A DNA stretch of 64,000 nt from an uncultured bacterium (GCA_938084905.1 CALKEQ010000001.1:120574-184573), one strand, 5' to 3'; counted from the stretch's first letter, positions 26,331-35,394 are shown. Translations and numbers: made by a program. The notes: generated from the sequence alone by a model not told the origin.

Positions 26331-26863
26331 AACTTAGAATCTTCGGAACTCTCTTTTTTCTTCTAGCTTTAGGGGAAGCAAATGGGAACCACCTCTATTT
26401 GTACTTCGTGAGTCCACCTGATGGAGAACTTCGTCAAGTTTTTTTAAACGCATTAAAAAGAGATGGGATAGAGTTCAGTCTATGTATGGGAAGCAAAAAT
26501 CTGGAAGAGCATCTGATAAAAGTGGGGGAGATAAACTCGAAGAGTAAAGGTGTGTTCCTTGCCCTAGAGATGAAGAGAGCAAAAAAAAGGGGAATGTTTG
26601 TGGCCACCTTTAAACCAAAAAAAGCAGAAGGCAAGATTTTGAGAATAGACGAGATTCCCTATGTCCATCTCCATTCCTCTATGAAGTTAGCCCATTACGT
26701 AGCATCTTCGTATGGTAAAAAAGTTGTAAGACTGCCCCTTTTTCCTCTTCTCGGCGTGGACATGCCAGCTCTTTACCTTAGACTACAGGGAGGCAAGGAA
26801 GATATGGAGTTTGCAGCAACTGTAATAGCCGAAGGAATTAAAAAATCCGGTATCTGGGAGTGA
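26327..26863 (+). CDS. Exported protein, possible degenerate amidase fold
   Basis: The 178 residues begin with a signal peptide ([19 protein letters not shown]) from a GTG start that overlaps the HAD stop as GTGA. The C-terminal pattern [15 protein letters not shown] and [12 protein letters not shown] recalls the end of the zinc-dependent N-acetylmuramoyl-L-alanine amidases. The zinc-binding histidines and the PGHGG motif are not visible, so catalytic activity is doubtful. It is followed closely by rph. Confidence is high that it is a gene, low for the family. Confidence 0.7.
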   Translation: MKLRIFGTLFFLLALGEANGNHLYLYFVSPPDGELRQVFLNALKRDGIEFSLCMGSKNLEEHLIKVGEINSKSKGVFLALEMKRAKKRGMFVATFKPKKAEGKILRIDEIPYVHLHSSMKLAHYVASSYGKKVVRLPLFPLLGVDMPALYLRLQGGKEDMEFAATVIAEGIKKSGIWE

Positions 26864-26867
26864 GACT

Positions 26868-27596
26868 ATGAGAGCTGATGGTAGGCCAAATGACAAAATA
26901 AGAGAGGTAAGGATAACACGTGAATATCTAAAGTTTCCAGAAGGTTCGGTGCTTGTGGAAATGGGCGACACAAAGGTCATATGTAGCGTGAGCGTTGAGG
27001 ATAAGGTTCCACCATTTTTAAAGAATACTGGTAAGGGATGGATTACAGCAGAATACTCCATGTTGCCAAGGGCCACTCACACAAGATCTTTAAGGGAGTC
27101 TGTTACGGGAAGAATTGGAGGCCGAACCCATGAGATCCAGCGCCTAATCGGCAGGGCACTTAGGGCAATAGTTAATCTTGACCTCATAGGTGAGAGGACA
27201 CTATGGATCGATTGTGACGTAATCCAGGCAGATGGGGGAACAAGGACGGCAAGTATAACTGGAGGATATGTGGCCCTTGTAGATGCCTTATGGAATATGA
27301 AGAAAAGAGGCTTGATAGAAAAAATACCAGTTAACGATTCAGTTGCAGCCATAAGTGTCGGTATAATAGGGGGGGAGGTTCTCCTAGACCTTACATACGA
27401 AGAGGACTCGAGGGCAGATGTGGATATGAACTTCGTCATGACGGGAAGGGGAAGCATTGTCGAGATACAAGGAACGGCAGAAAGGGTTCCATTCAGCAAG
27501 GAACAGTTAGACCTCATGTTCAAGTATGCACAAAAAGGTATACAGGAAATAACAAAAATTCAAAAAATTGCCCTCGGAGCTCTTTTCCCAATATGA
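26868..27596 (+). CDS. rph: Ribonuclease PH
   Basis: This 242-residue phosphorolytic exonuclease has the family markers [14 protein letters not shown] at the start, [32 protein letters not shown] and the phosphate-binding [18 protein letters not shown]. It trims tRNA 3' ends. Full length. It is preceded by GGGAG and overlaps rdgB by ATGA; rph-rdgB is a frequent bacterial pair. Confidence 0.97.
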   Translation: MRADGRPNDKIREVRITREYLKFPEGSVLVEMGDTKVICSVSVEDKVPPFLKNTGKGWITAEYSMLPRATHTRSLRESVTGRIGGRTHEIQRLIGRALRAIVNLDLIGERTLWIDCDVIQADGGTRTASITGGYVALVDALWNMKKRGLIEKIPVNDSVAAISVGIIGGEVLLDLTYEEDSRADVDMNFVMTGRGSIVEIQGTAERVPFSKEQLDLMFKYAQKGIQEITKIQKIALGALFPI

Positions 27597-28186
27597 GAAA
27601 AATAAAGACGATTATCGTAGCTACGAGAAATGAGGGAAAGATGAATGAGTTCAGACAGGCTTTAAAAGATTTGTTCGAGAAGATTTATTTTTTGCCAGAA
27701 CTCCCATTTTTTGATGACTTAAAGGAGGATGAAACTTCCTACGTTTCTAATGCTATGAAAAAAGCGAGGAAGGTGGGAGAAAGATTCGGAATACCCTCAA
27801 TCGCTGACGATTCTGGACTGGAAGTAGATTTCTTGGGAGGAAGACCAGGTGTCACCTCTTCCAGATACGGTAAAAACGACGAGGAAAGAATAGGGAGGCT
27901 GCTTACCGAATTGGAAGGGCTTCCTTGGGATGAGAGGACCGCCAAATTCAGGGCATATTTGGCTTTGTACCTTCCCGAGCCAGAAAGGTATTACGTATTT
28001 TACGGGGACCTTAAAGGGATAATCGGTTTTGAAAAGAGAGGAGAATATGGGTTCGGTTTCGATCCCGTATTCTTCGTTCCATCAATTGGCAAGTACCTCT
28101 CCGAACTAGACACTCATGAAAAAAATAGGATAAGTCACAGAGGAAAAGCCCTTATGGCTTTAAAGGAGTTTTTAAGGAGCCTTTGA
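27593..28186 (+). CDS. rdgB: dITP/XTP pyrophosphatase (RdgB/HAM1)
   Basis: This protein of 197 residues has the RdgB markers: [16 protein letters not shown], the catalytic [22 protein letters not shown], and [14 protein letters not shown] with the closing [10 protein letters not shown]. It cleans the nucleotide pool of deaminated purines. Start ATG overlaps rph. It ends the packed operon; tRNA-Glu on the other strand is eight bases beyond. Confidence 0.96.
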   Translation: MRKIKTIIVATRNEGKMNEFRQALKDLFEKIYFLPELPFFDDLKEDETSYVSNAMKKARKVGERFGIPSIADDSGLEVDFLGGRPGVTSSRYGKNDEERIGRLLTELEGLPWDERTAKFRAYLALYLPEPERYYVFYGDLKGIIGFEKRGEYGFGFDPVFFVPSIGKYLSELDTHEKNRISHRGKALMALKEFLRSL

Positions 28187-28194
28187 AGTTCCAC

Positions 28195-28267
28195 TGGTCC
28201 CAGCGAGATTCGAACTCGCGTTTCCGGCGTGAGAGGCCGGTGTCCTAAACCACTAGACGATGGGACC
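28195..28267 (-). tRNA. tRNA-Glu (anticodon CTC)
   Basis: On the minus strand GGTCCCA pairs with TGGGACC, the anticodon stem is CCGGC/GCCGG around CTCTCAC, and the T-arm is GCGAG/CTCGC with TTCGAAT. The discriminator is A and no CCA is encoded. CTC reads only GAG, so a second tRNA-Glu with TTC must lie elsewhere. Confidence 0.95.
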
Positions 28268-28279
28268 AAATCATAGGCC

Positions 28280-28288
28280 ATTTTACCA
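28280..28288 (-). promoter_or_regulatory. Extended -10 element before tRNA-Glu
   Basis: The minus strand reads TGG-TAAAAT, an extended -10 ending 12 bases before the tRNA. No good -35 is seen at the right distance. Confidence 0.4.
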
Positions 28289-28440
28289 GAAAAGACTTTT
28301 AATTTCCATAAAAATGTCGTATAGATAAAAAAGGATTTGGCTTTTAACCTTCTTGATCTTCTTCGATCTCACCCAATGTGTAAGAGAAAGGGGAAAGGTT
28401 GCTTTAGAAATCGCGGCCAAAAAAAACTTGGAGGAAAGGT

Positions 28441-29214
28441 ATGAAAATCGCAATATCAGGAAAGGGAGGAGTTGGAAAAACGACAATCTCTGCTCTAATT
28501 GCCCGTTACCTATCCGATAGTGGCTATAAAGTACTTGCAATTGATGCGGATCCAGCTATGAATTTGCCAGGCCAGATAGGTATAAAAATGGATGAGGAAA
28601 AAAAGATTAAACCTCTTTCGAGTATGAAAGAGTTCATAGAGGAGAGAACGGGGGCAAAAAGAGGTGAGTATGGTGGATTTTTCAAAATGAACCCAAAAGT
28701 CGATGACATACCTGATACGTACTCTCTTACTTTTGACAGGATAAAGGTTCTAGTTCTTGGATCGATCAACAAAGGCGGTGGGGGTTGCTTCTGTCCAGAG
28801 AACGTCCTTCTAAAGAACCTTCTCTCTTATATACTCATCGAGAGGGATGAATGGGTTGTTGTAGACATGGACGCTGGACTTGAACACCTAGGCAGGGGAA
28901 CGGCAAAATACGTGGACAGATTGATCGTTGTTGTCGAGCCTGGAATTCAGAGCATAAAAACCGCACTCCGAATTAAAGAGCTGGCAAAGGATTTGGATAT
29001 AGGGAGTGTGTCACTTATAGCAAACAAGATATCAAAAGAAGAAGATCTTGTATTCGTTAAGGAAAACGCACCAAATATCCCAATACTTGGTTACCTAAGT
29101 CTAGACGAGAGGATAAGAGACTCTGACAGGCTAGGCCTTTCTCCATACGATGCGGATGCGAAAATTAGGGAAGAGATAGCTTCAATAGTTAATAGCATGA
29201 TCAGGCCTCAATGA
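28441..29214 (+). CDS. cooC: CooC-type nickel-insertion ATPase
   Basis: This protein of 257 residues has a deviant Walker A (GKGGVGKTT at 7-15) and the C116-F-C118 motif that in CooC binds metal at the dimer interface. The Walker B region is VVVDMDAGLEHLGRG. CooC matures the nickel site of carbon monoxide dehydrogenase. No cooS or acs gene lies in the window, so the target is elsewhere. The 173 bases upstream hold no gene I can support. The stop overlaps plsC by ATGA. Confidence 0.85.
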   Translation: MKIAISGKGGVGKTTISALIARYLSDSGYKVLAIDADPAMNLPGQIGIKMDEEKKIKPLSSMKEFIEERTGAKRGEYGGFFKMNPKVDDIPDTYSLTFDRIKVLVLGSINKGGGGCFCPENVLLKNLLSYILIERDEWVVVDMDAGLEHLGRGTAKYVDRLIVVVEPGIQSIKTALRIKELAKDLDIGSVSLIANKISKEEDLVFVKENAPNIPILGYLSLDERIRDSDRLGLSPYDADAKIREEIASIVNSMIRPQ

Positions 29215-29933
29215 GGAAGGTTATCTGCCTTCTTTCTCTGGTCATTTCAACTTTGGCTCTTTCCCTTCTTTCATTCGTTCTCTTTATCTTTGACAGAAAG
29301 GGTGAGATTCTTCATGAGATAGAGAGGCTATGGGCAAAGATTTACCTTCATTCAGCAGGAATAAAAGTAATAGTTAATGGTACGGAAAGCGTAAAATCTC
29401 AACCGGTCATACTTATGTGTAATCACCAAAGCGCCCTCGACATATTTGTCCTCCTATATGGCCTTCCACTATCTTTCAGGTTTGTCGCAAAAAAGGGACT
29501 TTTTAGAATACCCTTTATGGGATGGGCAATGAAGTGCGTAGGTCACATAAGTATAGACAGAGAAAGCCCTAGAGACTCAATGAGGGCTCTTGAGGAGGCA
29601 AAGGAGAAGATAAAAAGAGGGCAAAGTGTACTCATATTTCCAGAAGGGACAAGAAGTGAAGATGGTACCCTTTTACCCTTTAAGCGAGGGTCATTCCACA
29701 TTGTGAGTCTCAGTCGCGTTCCTGTTGTGCCTGTTGCCATTTACGGGAGCTCCCTCCTTATGCCTAAGGGAAAGGTCTTACCAATAAAAAGTGGAACCGT
29801 ATGGATCGAAATTGGAACCCCGATTCTGGCAAAAGGGGACAAGGTAAAAAAAGCAGAAATAATGGAGGAAGTTAGGAAACAGATGGAGACACTTATCGGA
29901 AAGGGAAGAATGAGGGCTTATCATGAGCACTGA
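29211..29933 (+). CDS. plsC: 1-acyl-glycerol-3-phosphate acyltransferase
   Basis: This protein of 240 residues has the acyltransferase boxes NHQSALD near 66-72, the KKGLFRIPFMGW region, FPEGTRS near 146-152 and VPVVPVAIYG. An N-terminal hydrophobic helix anchors it to the membrane. It makes phosphatidic acid from lysophosphatidic acid. ATGA overlap with cooC; the ftsK start lies within its last codons. Confidence 0.93.
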   Translation: MRKVICLLSLVISTLALSLLSFVLFIFDRKGEILHEIERLWAKIYLHSAGIKVIVNGTESVKSQPVILMCNHQSALDIFVLLYGLPLSFRFVAKKGLFRIPFMGWAMKCVGHISIDRESPRDSMRALEEAKEKIKRGQSVLIFPEGTRSEDGTLLPFKRGSFHIVSLSRVPVVPVAIYGSSLLMPKGKVLPIKSGTVWIEIGTPILAKGDKVKKAEIMEEVRKQMETLIGKGRMRAYHEH

Positions 29934-31950
29934 AATGAAGAAAGAGCTTTTAGGACTTTCTCTTTTCGGTCTTTTCCTTTTCCTTTTTTTTTCACTTATC
30001 TCCTACCATCCTCTCGATCTTTCCTTTAGCACCTCCTCACTGACAGTTCACAATTACTGTGGAAAGGCAGGCTCCTACGTAGCAGATCTACTTATTCAAC
30101 TTACAGGCCTTTCGAGCTACCTTATCCTTCTCTATGTGCTTGCCCTCTCCCTAATATTGGTTAAAAAGAGAAAAGTCTCCAGCTACTTTACCTTTTTTGC
30201 CGGACTCACTTTCCTTTTCGTATCCACATCAACCTTCCTTCAGCTCTGGATAAAAAGCGTAAGTATAAAGGGAGTAAGGATACCAGCATCTGGGCTTATA
30301 GGTGTTATTTTTGAAAGGTCCTTTGTCAACTCCTTCGGATACTTTGGAAGCCACCTTATCCTCGCCTTCGTTTTAGTCTTCTCATTCTTCCTTTTAGCAC
30401 ACGCTCCACTTATCTCCATTTTGGAAAAAAGACTGAAGGGGAGAAATAGAGAGGAAAAAAGGGAAATAAGGGTAGTTGAAAGGCAACCGTATGAGGCAAA
30501 AGCTGTTTCTGAAACAAAAAAGGAGTTCAAGCAGGAGCCTTTTGAATTTCTGAAAAATATCGGGCCTTATAAGCTTCCGTCTGTTGATCTTTTAGATCCT
30601 GTGGAAAAGAAGGATATAAAGGTAGATAAGGAGACTATAAATCTCAATGCCAGAATTCTGGAAAAAAAGTTAAAGGATTATGGAATAGAAGGCGAGGTAA
30701 AGGAGGTAAGCCCTGGACCAGTTATAACCCTCTACGAGTTTGAACCTGCTCCCGGAATAAAGATAAGCAGGATTGCCAATTTGGCTGACGATCTTGCCAT
30801 GGCTCTCAGTGCCACATCTATCCGTATCGTCGCTCCAATTCCCGGTAAATCCGTTGTTGGAATTGAGATTCCAAATCCAGTAAGACAGACAGTTTACCTT
30901 CGCGAAATAATAGAGTCCAAGCCATTTATAGAGTCTGAATCCTTCCTGACTCTTGCACTTGGAAAAACCATATATGGGGAACCATTCGTTGCTGATCTCA
31001 CAAAGATGCCCCATCTTCTTGTGGCAGGCTCAACGGGCTCGGGCAAAAGCGTTTCCCTAAACAGCATGATCTGTAGCATACTTTTTAAGGCTTCCCCACT
31101 TAACGTCCGTTTCCTGATGATAGACTTGAAAATGCTCGAACTTTCCTTCTATGAGGGTATCCCCCATCTTCTCCTTCCCGTTGTCACCAACCCAAAAAAC
31201 GCGAAGCTTTCCTTGAGGTGGTTGATAGAGGAAATGGAAAGAAGGTACACCATAATGGCTGAAAAGGGCGTAAGAAACATAGAAAAGTACAATCAGAAGA
31301 TGGTGAAGGAAAATTCCGATCCCCTTCCCTACATCGTCGTTGTAATAGATGAGCTTGCTGATCTCATGATGGTTTCAACAAGGGAAGTGGAGGAGTACAT
31401 AGCCCGTCTTGCTCAAATGGCAAGGGCATCCGGTATTCACCTCATAATCGCAACCCAGAGACCATCAGTCGATGTCCTCACGGGTATTATAAAGGCGAAT
31501 TTTCCAGCACGCATATCTTTTCAAGTTTCCTCTAAAGTTGACTCAAGAACCATCCTTGACACAAATGGGGCTGAGAGTCTTCTTGGCCAAGGAGACATGC
31601 TTTTTTTAGGTCCAGGAGCAGGAAGACTTCAAAGGATCCACGGCCCTTTTGTTTCAGAGAATGAGATAAGAAGGATCGTGGAATTCTTAAAAGCACAGGG
31701 TCGTCCTTCCTATCAAACAGAGATACTGAAGGAGAAAGAGGTAATTGAGGAAGAGGAATTTGAGGATGAAAAGTACGAAGAGGCAAAACAGTTTGTAATG
31801 GAGAAAGGGGAGGCATCTATAAGCATGATTCAGAGGAGATTTAGAATAGGATATAACAGGGCGGCAAGGATAATGGAAAGGATGGAGAAAGAAGGGATTG
31901 TTGGACCATCAGACGGGGTAAAACCTAGGGAGGTTTTGAAGAGAAAGTGA
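29923..31950 (+). CDS. ftsK: FtsK/SpoIIIE DNA translocase
   Basis: This protein of 675 residues has four N-terminal membrane helices within residues 1-175, a short linker, the alpha domain, and the motor with Walker A GSTGSGKSVSLN near 371 and Walker B YIVVVIDELADLMM. A winged-helix gamma domain ends the protein (SISMIQRRFRIGYNRAARIMERME), which would read KOPS sites. It moves chromosome ends across the septum. The start overlaps plsC by 11 bases; an ATG four codons later is also possible. Confidence 0.96.
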   Translation: MSTEMKKELLGLSLFGLFLFLFFSLISYHPLDLSFSTSSLTVHNYCGKAGSYVADLLIQLTGLSSYLILLYVLALSLILVKKRKVSSYFTFFAGLTFLFVSTSTFLQLWIKSVSIKGVRIPASGLIGVIFERSFVNSFGYFGSHLILAFVLVFSFFLLAHAPLISILEKRLKGRNREEKREIRVVERQPYEAKAVSETKKEFKQEPFEFLKNIGPYKLPSVDLLDPVEKKDIKVDKETINLNARILEKKLKDYGIEGEVKEVSPGPVITLYEFEPAPGIKISRIANLADDLAMALSATSIRIVAPIPGKSVVGIEIPNPVRQTVYLREIIESKPFIESESFLTLALGKTIYGEPFVADLTKMPHLLVAGSTGSGKSVSLNSMICSILFKASPLNVRFLMIDLKMLELSFYEGIPHLLLPVVTNPKNAKLSLRWLIEEMERRYTIMAEKGVRNIEKYNQKMVKENSDPLPYIVVVIDELADLMMVSTREVEEYIARLAQMARASGIHLIIATQRPSVDVLTGIIKANFPARISFQVSSKVDSRTILDTNGAESLLGQGDMLFLGPGAGRLQRIHGPFVSENEIRRIVEFLKAQGRPSYQTEILKEKEVIEEEEFEDEKYEEAKQFVMEKGEASISMIQRRFRIGYNRAARIMERMEKEGIVGPSDGVKPREVLKRK

Positions 31951-32567
31951 GGAGACTAGGACAGATCCTTCTGTTCTTAACTCTTTATTCATTTTTACCG
32001 TGTTTTGCTCACCAACTGGGCCATATTGTGGAAAAATACAAATCGATTGAAACCTTTAAAGCGAACTTCAAACAGACGGTCTTTCTGGCTAATCTGGATG
32101 AAGAAAGGGATTTCTCTGGAAGCTTTTTTTACAAAAAAGGGAAGGGATTTCTCTGGATGTACGACAGCCCAAAAAAGCGTTACTTCCTTTTTGATGGTAC
32201 ATACCTTTACCAATACGATGAAGATAAACCCTTCATAAGGAAAGAAAGGGTAGATAGCACAGGAACAAGAAGCGTCTTTTTAGATTTGATAAATGATATG
32301 GGGAACTTGGACAGACACTTTTTTGTAAAAGAACGGTCAATTGAAGGTGCAAAAGAGGTGATCTATCTGGAACCAAAAAACGGGGGGATGATAAAGTCTG
32401 TAAGGATATGGTTCAGCCGGGAACTGAAGCTTGAAAGAATTGAGATAGTTGAAAAAGGCGGGAACAGGAACGTCCTCTCTTTCAGTCAGGTGGTTCTAAA
32501 TGGTGAAATAGAAGATAAAAAGTTCCAATTCAAGAAAGAAAAGGGGAAAGAAGTGATAGTGAGATAA
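31947..32567 (+). CDS. lolA: LolA-like outer-membrane lipoprotein carrier
   Basis: This protein of 206 residues has a signal peptide (GQILLFLTLYSFLPCFA) and the LolA beta-barrel pattern: FKANFKQTVF, GSFFYKKGKGFLWMYDSPKKRYFLFDG, then YLYQYDEDK. It carries lipoproteins across the periplasm, which implies an outer membrane. A GTG start overlaps the ftsK stop by GTGA; lolA after ftsK is a frequent proteobacterial order. Confidence 0.9.
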   Translation: MRRLGQILLFLTLYSFLPCFAHQLGHIVEKYKSIETFKANFKQTVFLANLDEERDFSGSFFYKKGKGFLWMYDSPKKRYFLFDGTYLYQYDEDKPFIRKERVDSTGTRSVFLDLINDMGNLDRHFFVKERSIEGAKEVIYLEPKNGGMIKSVRIWFSRELKLERIEIVEKGGNRNVLSFSQVVLNGEIEDKKFQFKKEKGKEVIVR

Positions 32568-33298
32568 TGGCAAGAGTCAAAGATGAGGCAATAGTATTAA
32601 GAAGATTACCATACGGTGAGTCGGACAGAATCGTGCACTTATTCACCAGTTCTTCTGGAAAAATATCGGCTATCGCAAAGGGAGGCGCGAAGAGCTTAAG
32701 GAGATTCATGAATACCTTAGAGCCCTTAAGAATCATATACGTGGAGTATTTTGATAAATCTTGGAGGGGGCTTGCCAGAATTGAGAACGCCCACATTTTG
32801 GAAGACTTTTCAGAAATAGAAAGGGATTTAAGAAAATTTTTCATTGCAAGTTTCCTCACTGAGATAGTGGACAAACTTGCAAAGGAGAAGGAACCCTACC
32901 CTCAGATTTTCGATCTCTTAGGCGCCGCTTTAAGGAGACTTAAGACTTCGCAGGTCTCCTCTCTGGATACGCTAATGCTACTTCTTAAAATTCTTGAACT
33001 ACTTGGCTTTCTTCCAAACTTCAAGACCTGTGTCCACTGTGGAAAGACTGTAGATCAAAAAAGCAAAACATTCTTTTCCAGTGAGAAAGGGGGGATATTG
33101 TGTGGGAGTTGCAGAATGTTCAATCCTTATAAGACTTACCCTTTCGAACTTCTTTCGTCTTTAGGTGGCGACCAAAAAACCCTTGAGATGGACGATGAAT
33201 TAGTTAAAATGGCTTTCGAGTTAATGGACGATTTTATGAAGTATCATCTTGATATGGACTTTAGGTCTTATAGGTTCGTAAAATCGTCTCATTCATGA
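32567..33298 (+). CDS. recO: RecO, recombination mediator
   Basis: The protein has 243 residues: an OB-fold N-terminus (DEAIVLRRLPYGESDRIVHLFT), a helical middle, and a zinc finger with C-x2-C in CVHCGKTV near 159-162 and C-x2-C in GILCGSCRMF. RecO loads RecA on single-stranded DNA with RecR. It shares one base with the lolA stop (TAATG). A 66-base gap follows. Confidence 0.92.
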   Translation: MARVKDEAIVLRRLPYGESDRIVHLFTSSSGKISAIAKGGAKSLRRFMNTLEPLRIIYVEYFDKSWRGLARIENAHILEDFSEIERDLRKFFIASFLTEIVDKLAKEKEPYPQIFDLLGAALRRLKTSQVSSLDTLMLLLKILELLGFLPNFKTCVHCGKTVDQKSKTFFSSEKGGILCGSCRMFNPYKTYPFELLSSLGGDQKTLEMDDELVKMAFELMDDFMKYHLDMDFRSYRFVKSSHS

Positions 33299-33364
33299 TC
33301 AATACGCTTTTGAGTAAAAAGGAAGCGTTGAAAAGGAAAAAATAAAGGGTTAAAATGAAAGAAA

Positions 33365-33658
33365 ATGAAGGTCACTGTTAAGCTAACTTCAAACCTTATC
33401 TCCTCTGGTGGAGTCGCGATTCCGGCCCAAATTGAACTCGAAAAGGATGGAAGTACAGTTCTAGATCTGCTTCAAAAACTGAACGAGAGATTTCCTCATC
33501 TTAAGCTCATAAACAATGGGGAGATGGGTGAGGATCTAAGGTACGTTTACGTAAACGGGGTAGATCATTTCAGTCTTAAGGAAGGATTGAAAACAAAACT
33601 TAAAGAGTCAGATGAAGTACATGTGGAAATATTCATGGAGCCACTTGCTGGGGGGTAA
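33365..33658 (+). CDS. MoaD/ThiS-type ubiquitin-like sulfur carrier
   Basis: This protein of 97 residues has a beta-grasp pattern (TVLDLLQKLNERFPHLKL; YVYVNG; LKESDEVHVEIFMEPLAGG). It ends in Gly-Gly, the site for thiocarboxylation. It may serve molybdopterin or tungstopterin synthesis or another sulfur transfer. Right after it come iscU and iscS-like genes, so it could draw on sulfur mobilised by that machinery, which is inference. No moaE or thiF-like gene is near. Confidence 0.8.
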   Translation: MKVTVKLTSNLISSGGVAIPAQIELEKDGSTVLDLLQKLNERFPHLKLINNGEMGEDLRYVYVNGVDHFSLKEGLKTKLKESDEVHVEIFMEPLAGG

Positions 33659-33684
33659 AATCCTCCAACTAGAAGGAGGAAACC

Positions 33685-34194
33685 ATGGAATATTCGGAGA
33701 TAGTACTTGACCACTTTAAAAACCCCAGAAATGTTGGTGTAATTGAAGATGCGGACGGAGTTGGGGAAGTCGGGAATCCCATATGCGGTGACATGATGAA
33801 GATAACAATAAAGGTGGAGGAGGACAGGATAAAGGATGTTAAGTTTGCGACTTTCGGTTGCGGTGCAGCAATAGCAGTATCGAGCATGGTCACAGAGATG
33901 GCAAAAGGCAAAACTCTCGAGGAGGCACTCAAGATCACAAACACAGATGTAGCTCAAGCACTCGGTGGACTACCAAAGAATAAGCTTCACTGCTCCAACC
34001 TTGGTGCTGAGGCTTTAAAAAAAGCGATAATAGATTACTACACCCGTAAAAAGGGCAAAGAGGGATACAGATCTGAGGTCTCATCTACAGAGTACATTGG
34101 AGAAAGAGAGGGAAAGTGTGTCTGCCCGTATTGCGAGCAGGAGATTCCAAAAAACATTCCTTATTGTTCAAAGTGCGGTAAGCTCATCAAATAG
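33685..34194 (+). CDS. iscU: IscU-type Fe-S scaffold with C-terminal zinc ribbon
   Basis: This protein of 169 residues has a complete IscU domain (1-125) with cluster ligands C34 (PICGD, D36 also kept), C59 (FGCGAAIA) and C103 (LHCSNLG). After a linker comes a small zinc ribbon, C147-x2-C150 and C161-x2-C164, not found in common IscU. The extension may bind metal or mediate a contact. AAGGAGG precedes the ATG. It lies 29 bases upstream of the iscS-like gene. Confidence 0.93.
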   Translation: MEYSEIVLDHFKNPRNVGVIEDADGVGEVGNPICGDMMKITIKVEEDRIKDVKFATFGCGAAIAVSSMVTEMAKGKTLEEALKITNTDVAQALGGLPKNKLHCSNLGAEALKKAIIDYYTRKKGKEGYRSEVSSTEYIGEREGKCVCPYCEQEIPKNIPYCSKCGKLIK

Positions 34195-34223
34195 TAATTC
34201 CAAAAATAAAAAAAGGAGCCAAA

Positions 34224-35393
34224 ATGAACGTTATCTACCTTGACCACATATCTGCCACACCTCTTCATCCCGAAGTGAAAAAGGCGATGATAGAGTACAT
34301 TGAAAATGACGGGTTTGGAAATCCTCTTGGCCAGCATCGAATAGGCGATAAAGCGAACGAACTTCTCGAAAGATCGAGAGAAAAGGTCGCAAACCTCATC
34401 GGCGCAAAACCAAAGGAAATAGTCTTCACCTCTGGCGGAACAGAGTCCACAAATCACGCAATAAAAGGAGTGGCATTCGCCTTACAGAAAAAGGGCAAAC
34501 ATATAATAACCTCGAATATTGAACATCAAGCGGTCTCCAGGCCTTTGAGGGCATTGATGAAAATGGGATTCAACGTGACCTCTGTAGGGGTCGACAGATA
34601 CGGAATGGTGGACCCGGAGGACGTACGAAGGGCTATAAGGGAAGACACCATTTTAATAACCATAATGCACGCCAACAACGAGATAGGAACAATAGAACCG
34701 ATATCTGATATAGGAAGGATGGCAAAAGAGAGAGGCATCGTCTTTCACACTGATGCTGTGGCCTCCTGTGGTAATATTCCCGTAAATGTTGATGAACTTA
34801 ACGTAGATCTTTTGAGTCTCTCCGCAAACCAGTTTTACGGACCGTCAGGCATTGGCGCTCTCTACATAAGGGAAAAAACTCCAATAGTTCCCATACTGGA
34901 TGGAGGGATCCAGGAGTTTGGGAGAAGGGCGGGAACGCAAAACATGATAGGGATAGTAGGTATGGCGAAGGCCGCAGAATTAGCTCTAATAGAGATGCCT
35001 GAAAGAATGAAGAGGCAAAGGGAATTGAAGAATCAAATGATGAAGAGGATTTTGGAAATAGAAGATGTCATAATAAACGGTCATCCTGAAAAAAGCTTAC
35101 CAGGTTTACTTTCCTGTTCTATCAATTATGTTGAAGGTGAATCTTTGATGCTTCTTTTGGATGAAGCTGGAATCTGCGTTTCCACAAAATCTGCATGCGC
35201 CTCCGGTTCTTTAAGAGCTTCCCACGTTCTCACTGCGATTGGCCTAGATTACGTGAGAGCCCAGGGGACTCTCATATTCTCCTTCGGACGAGATAACACA
35301 ATGGAGGATGTGGAAAAGACCGTTGAGGTGCTAAAGAAATCTGTGGAGTTTCTTAGAAACATGTCTCCACTGTACAAAAAAAGGACAAGTTAA
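34224..35393 (+). CDS. iscS: Cysteine desulfurase homologue lacking the PLP lysine
   Basis: This protein of 389 residues aligns with IscS/NifS over its whole length: it keeps the active-site Cys (C325 in SACASGS), the His over the ring (H101) and the PLP-nitrogen Asp (D177). The lysine that forms the PLP Schiff base is Gln203 (codon 34,830-34,832, in SANQFYGPSG), the preceding His is Asn202, and the PLP-contacting Gln is Ala180. Archaeoglobus fulgidus IscS, from memory, lacks the same lysine and Gln and ends in the same MSPLY motif. A normal desulfurase reaction is therefore unlikely; a scaffold or persulfide role with IscU is more plausible. The rest of the gene is intact, so it is not a pseudogene. 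Confidence 0.93.
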   Translation: MNVIYLDHISATPLHPEVKKAMIEYIENDGFGNPLGQHRIGDKANELLERSREKVANLIGAKPKEIVFTSGGTESTNHAIKGVAFALQKKGKHIITSNIEHQAVSRPLRALMKMGFNVTSVGVDRYGMVDPEDVRRAIREDTILITIMHANNEIGTIEPISDIGRMAKERGIVFHTDAVASCGNIPVNVDELNVDLLSLSANQFYGPSGIGALYIREKTPIVPILDGGIQEFGRRAGTQNMIGIVGMAKAAELALIEMPERMKRQRELKNQMMKRILEIEDVIINGHPEKSLPGLLSCSINYVEGESLMLLLDEAGICVSTKSACASGSLRASHVLTAIGLDYVRAQGTLIFSFGRDNTMEDVEKTVEVLKKSVEFLRNMSPLYKKRTS

Positions 35394-35394
35394 C

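Noticed and set aside
28268..28440. Search for a small gene or RNA between tRNA-Glu and cooC
   Set aside because: I see only short frames without ribosome sites and no strong secondary structure; the region probably holds the cooC promoter and the tRNA promoter.
33295..33345. ORF of 16 codons overlapping the recO stop
   Set aside because: It is too short and too lysine-rich to support as a gene; no conservation can be judged.
34224..35393. Reading the iscS-like gene as a decayed pseudogene
   Set aside because: The frame is intact, other active-site residues are kept, and the same lysine is missing in a known archaeal IscS, so loss of the lysine looks selected.
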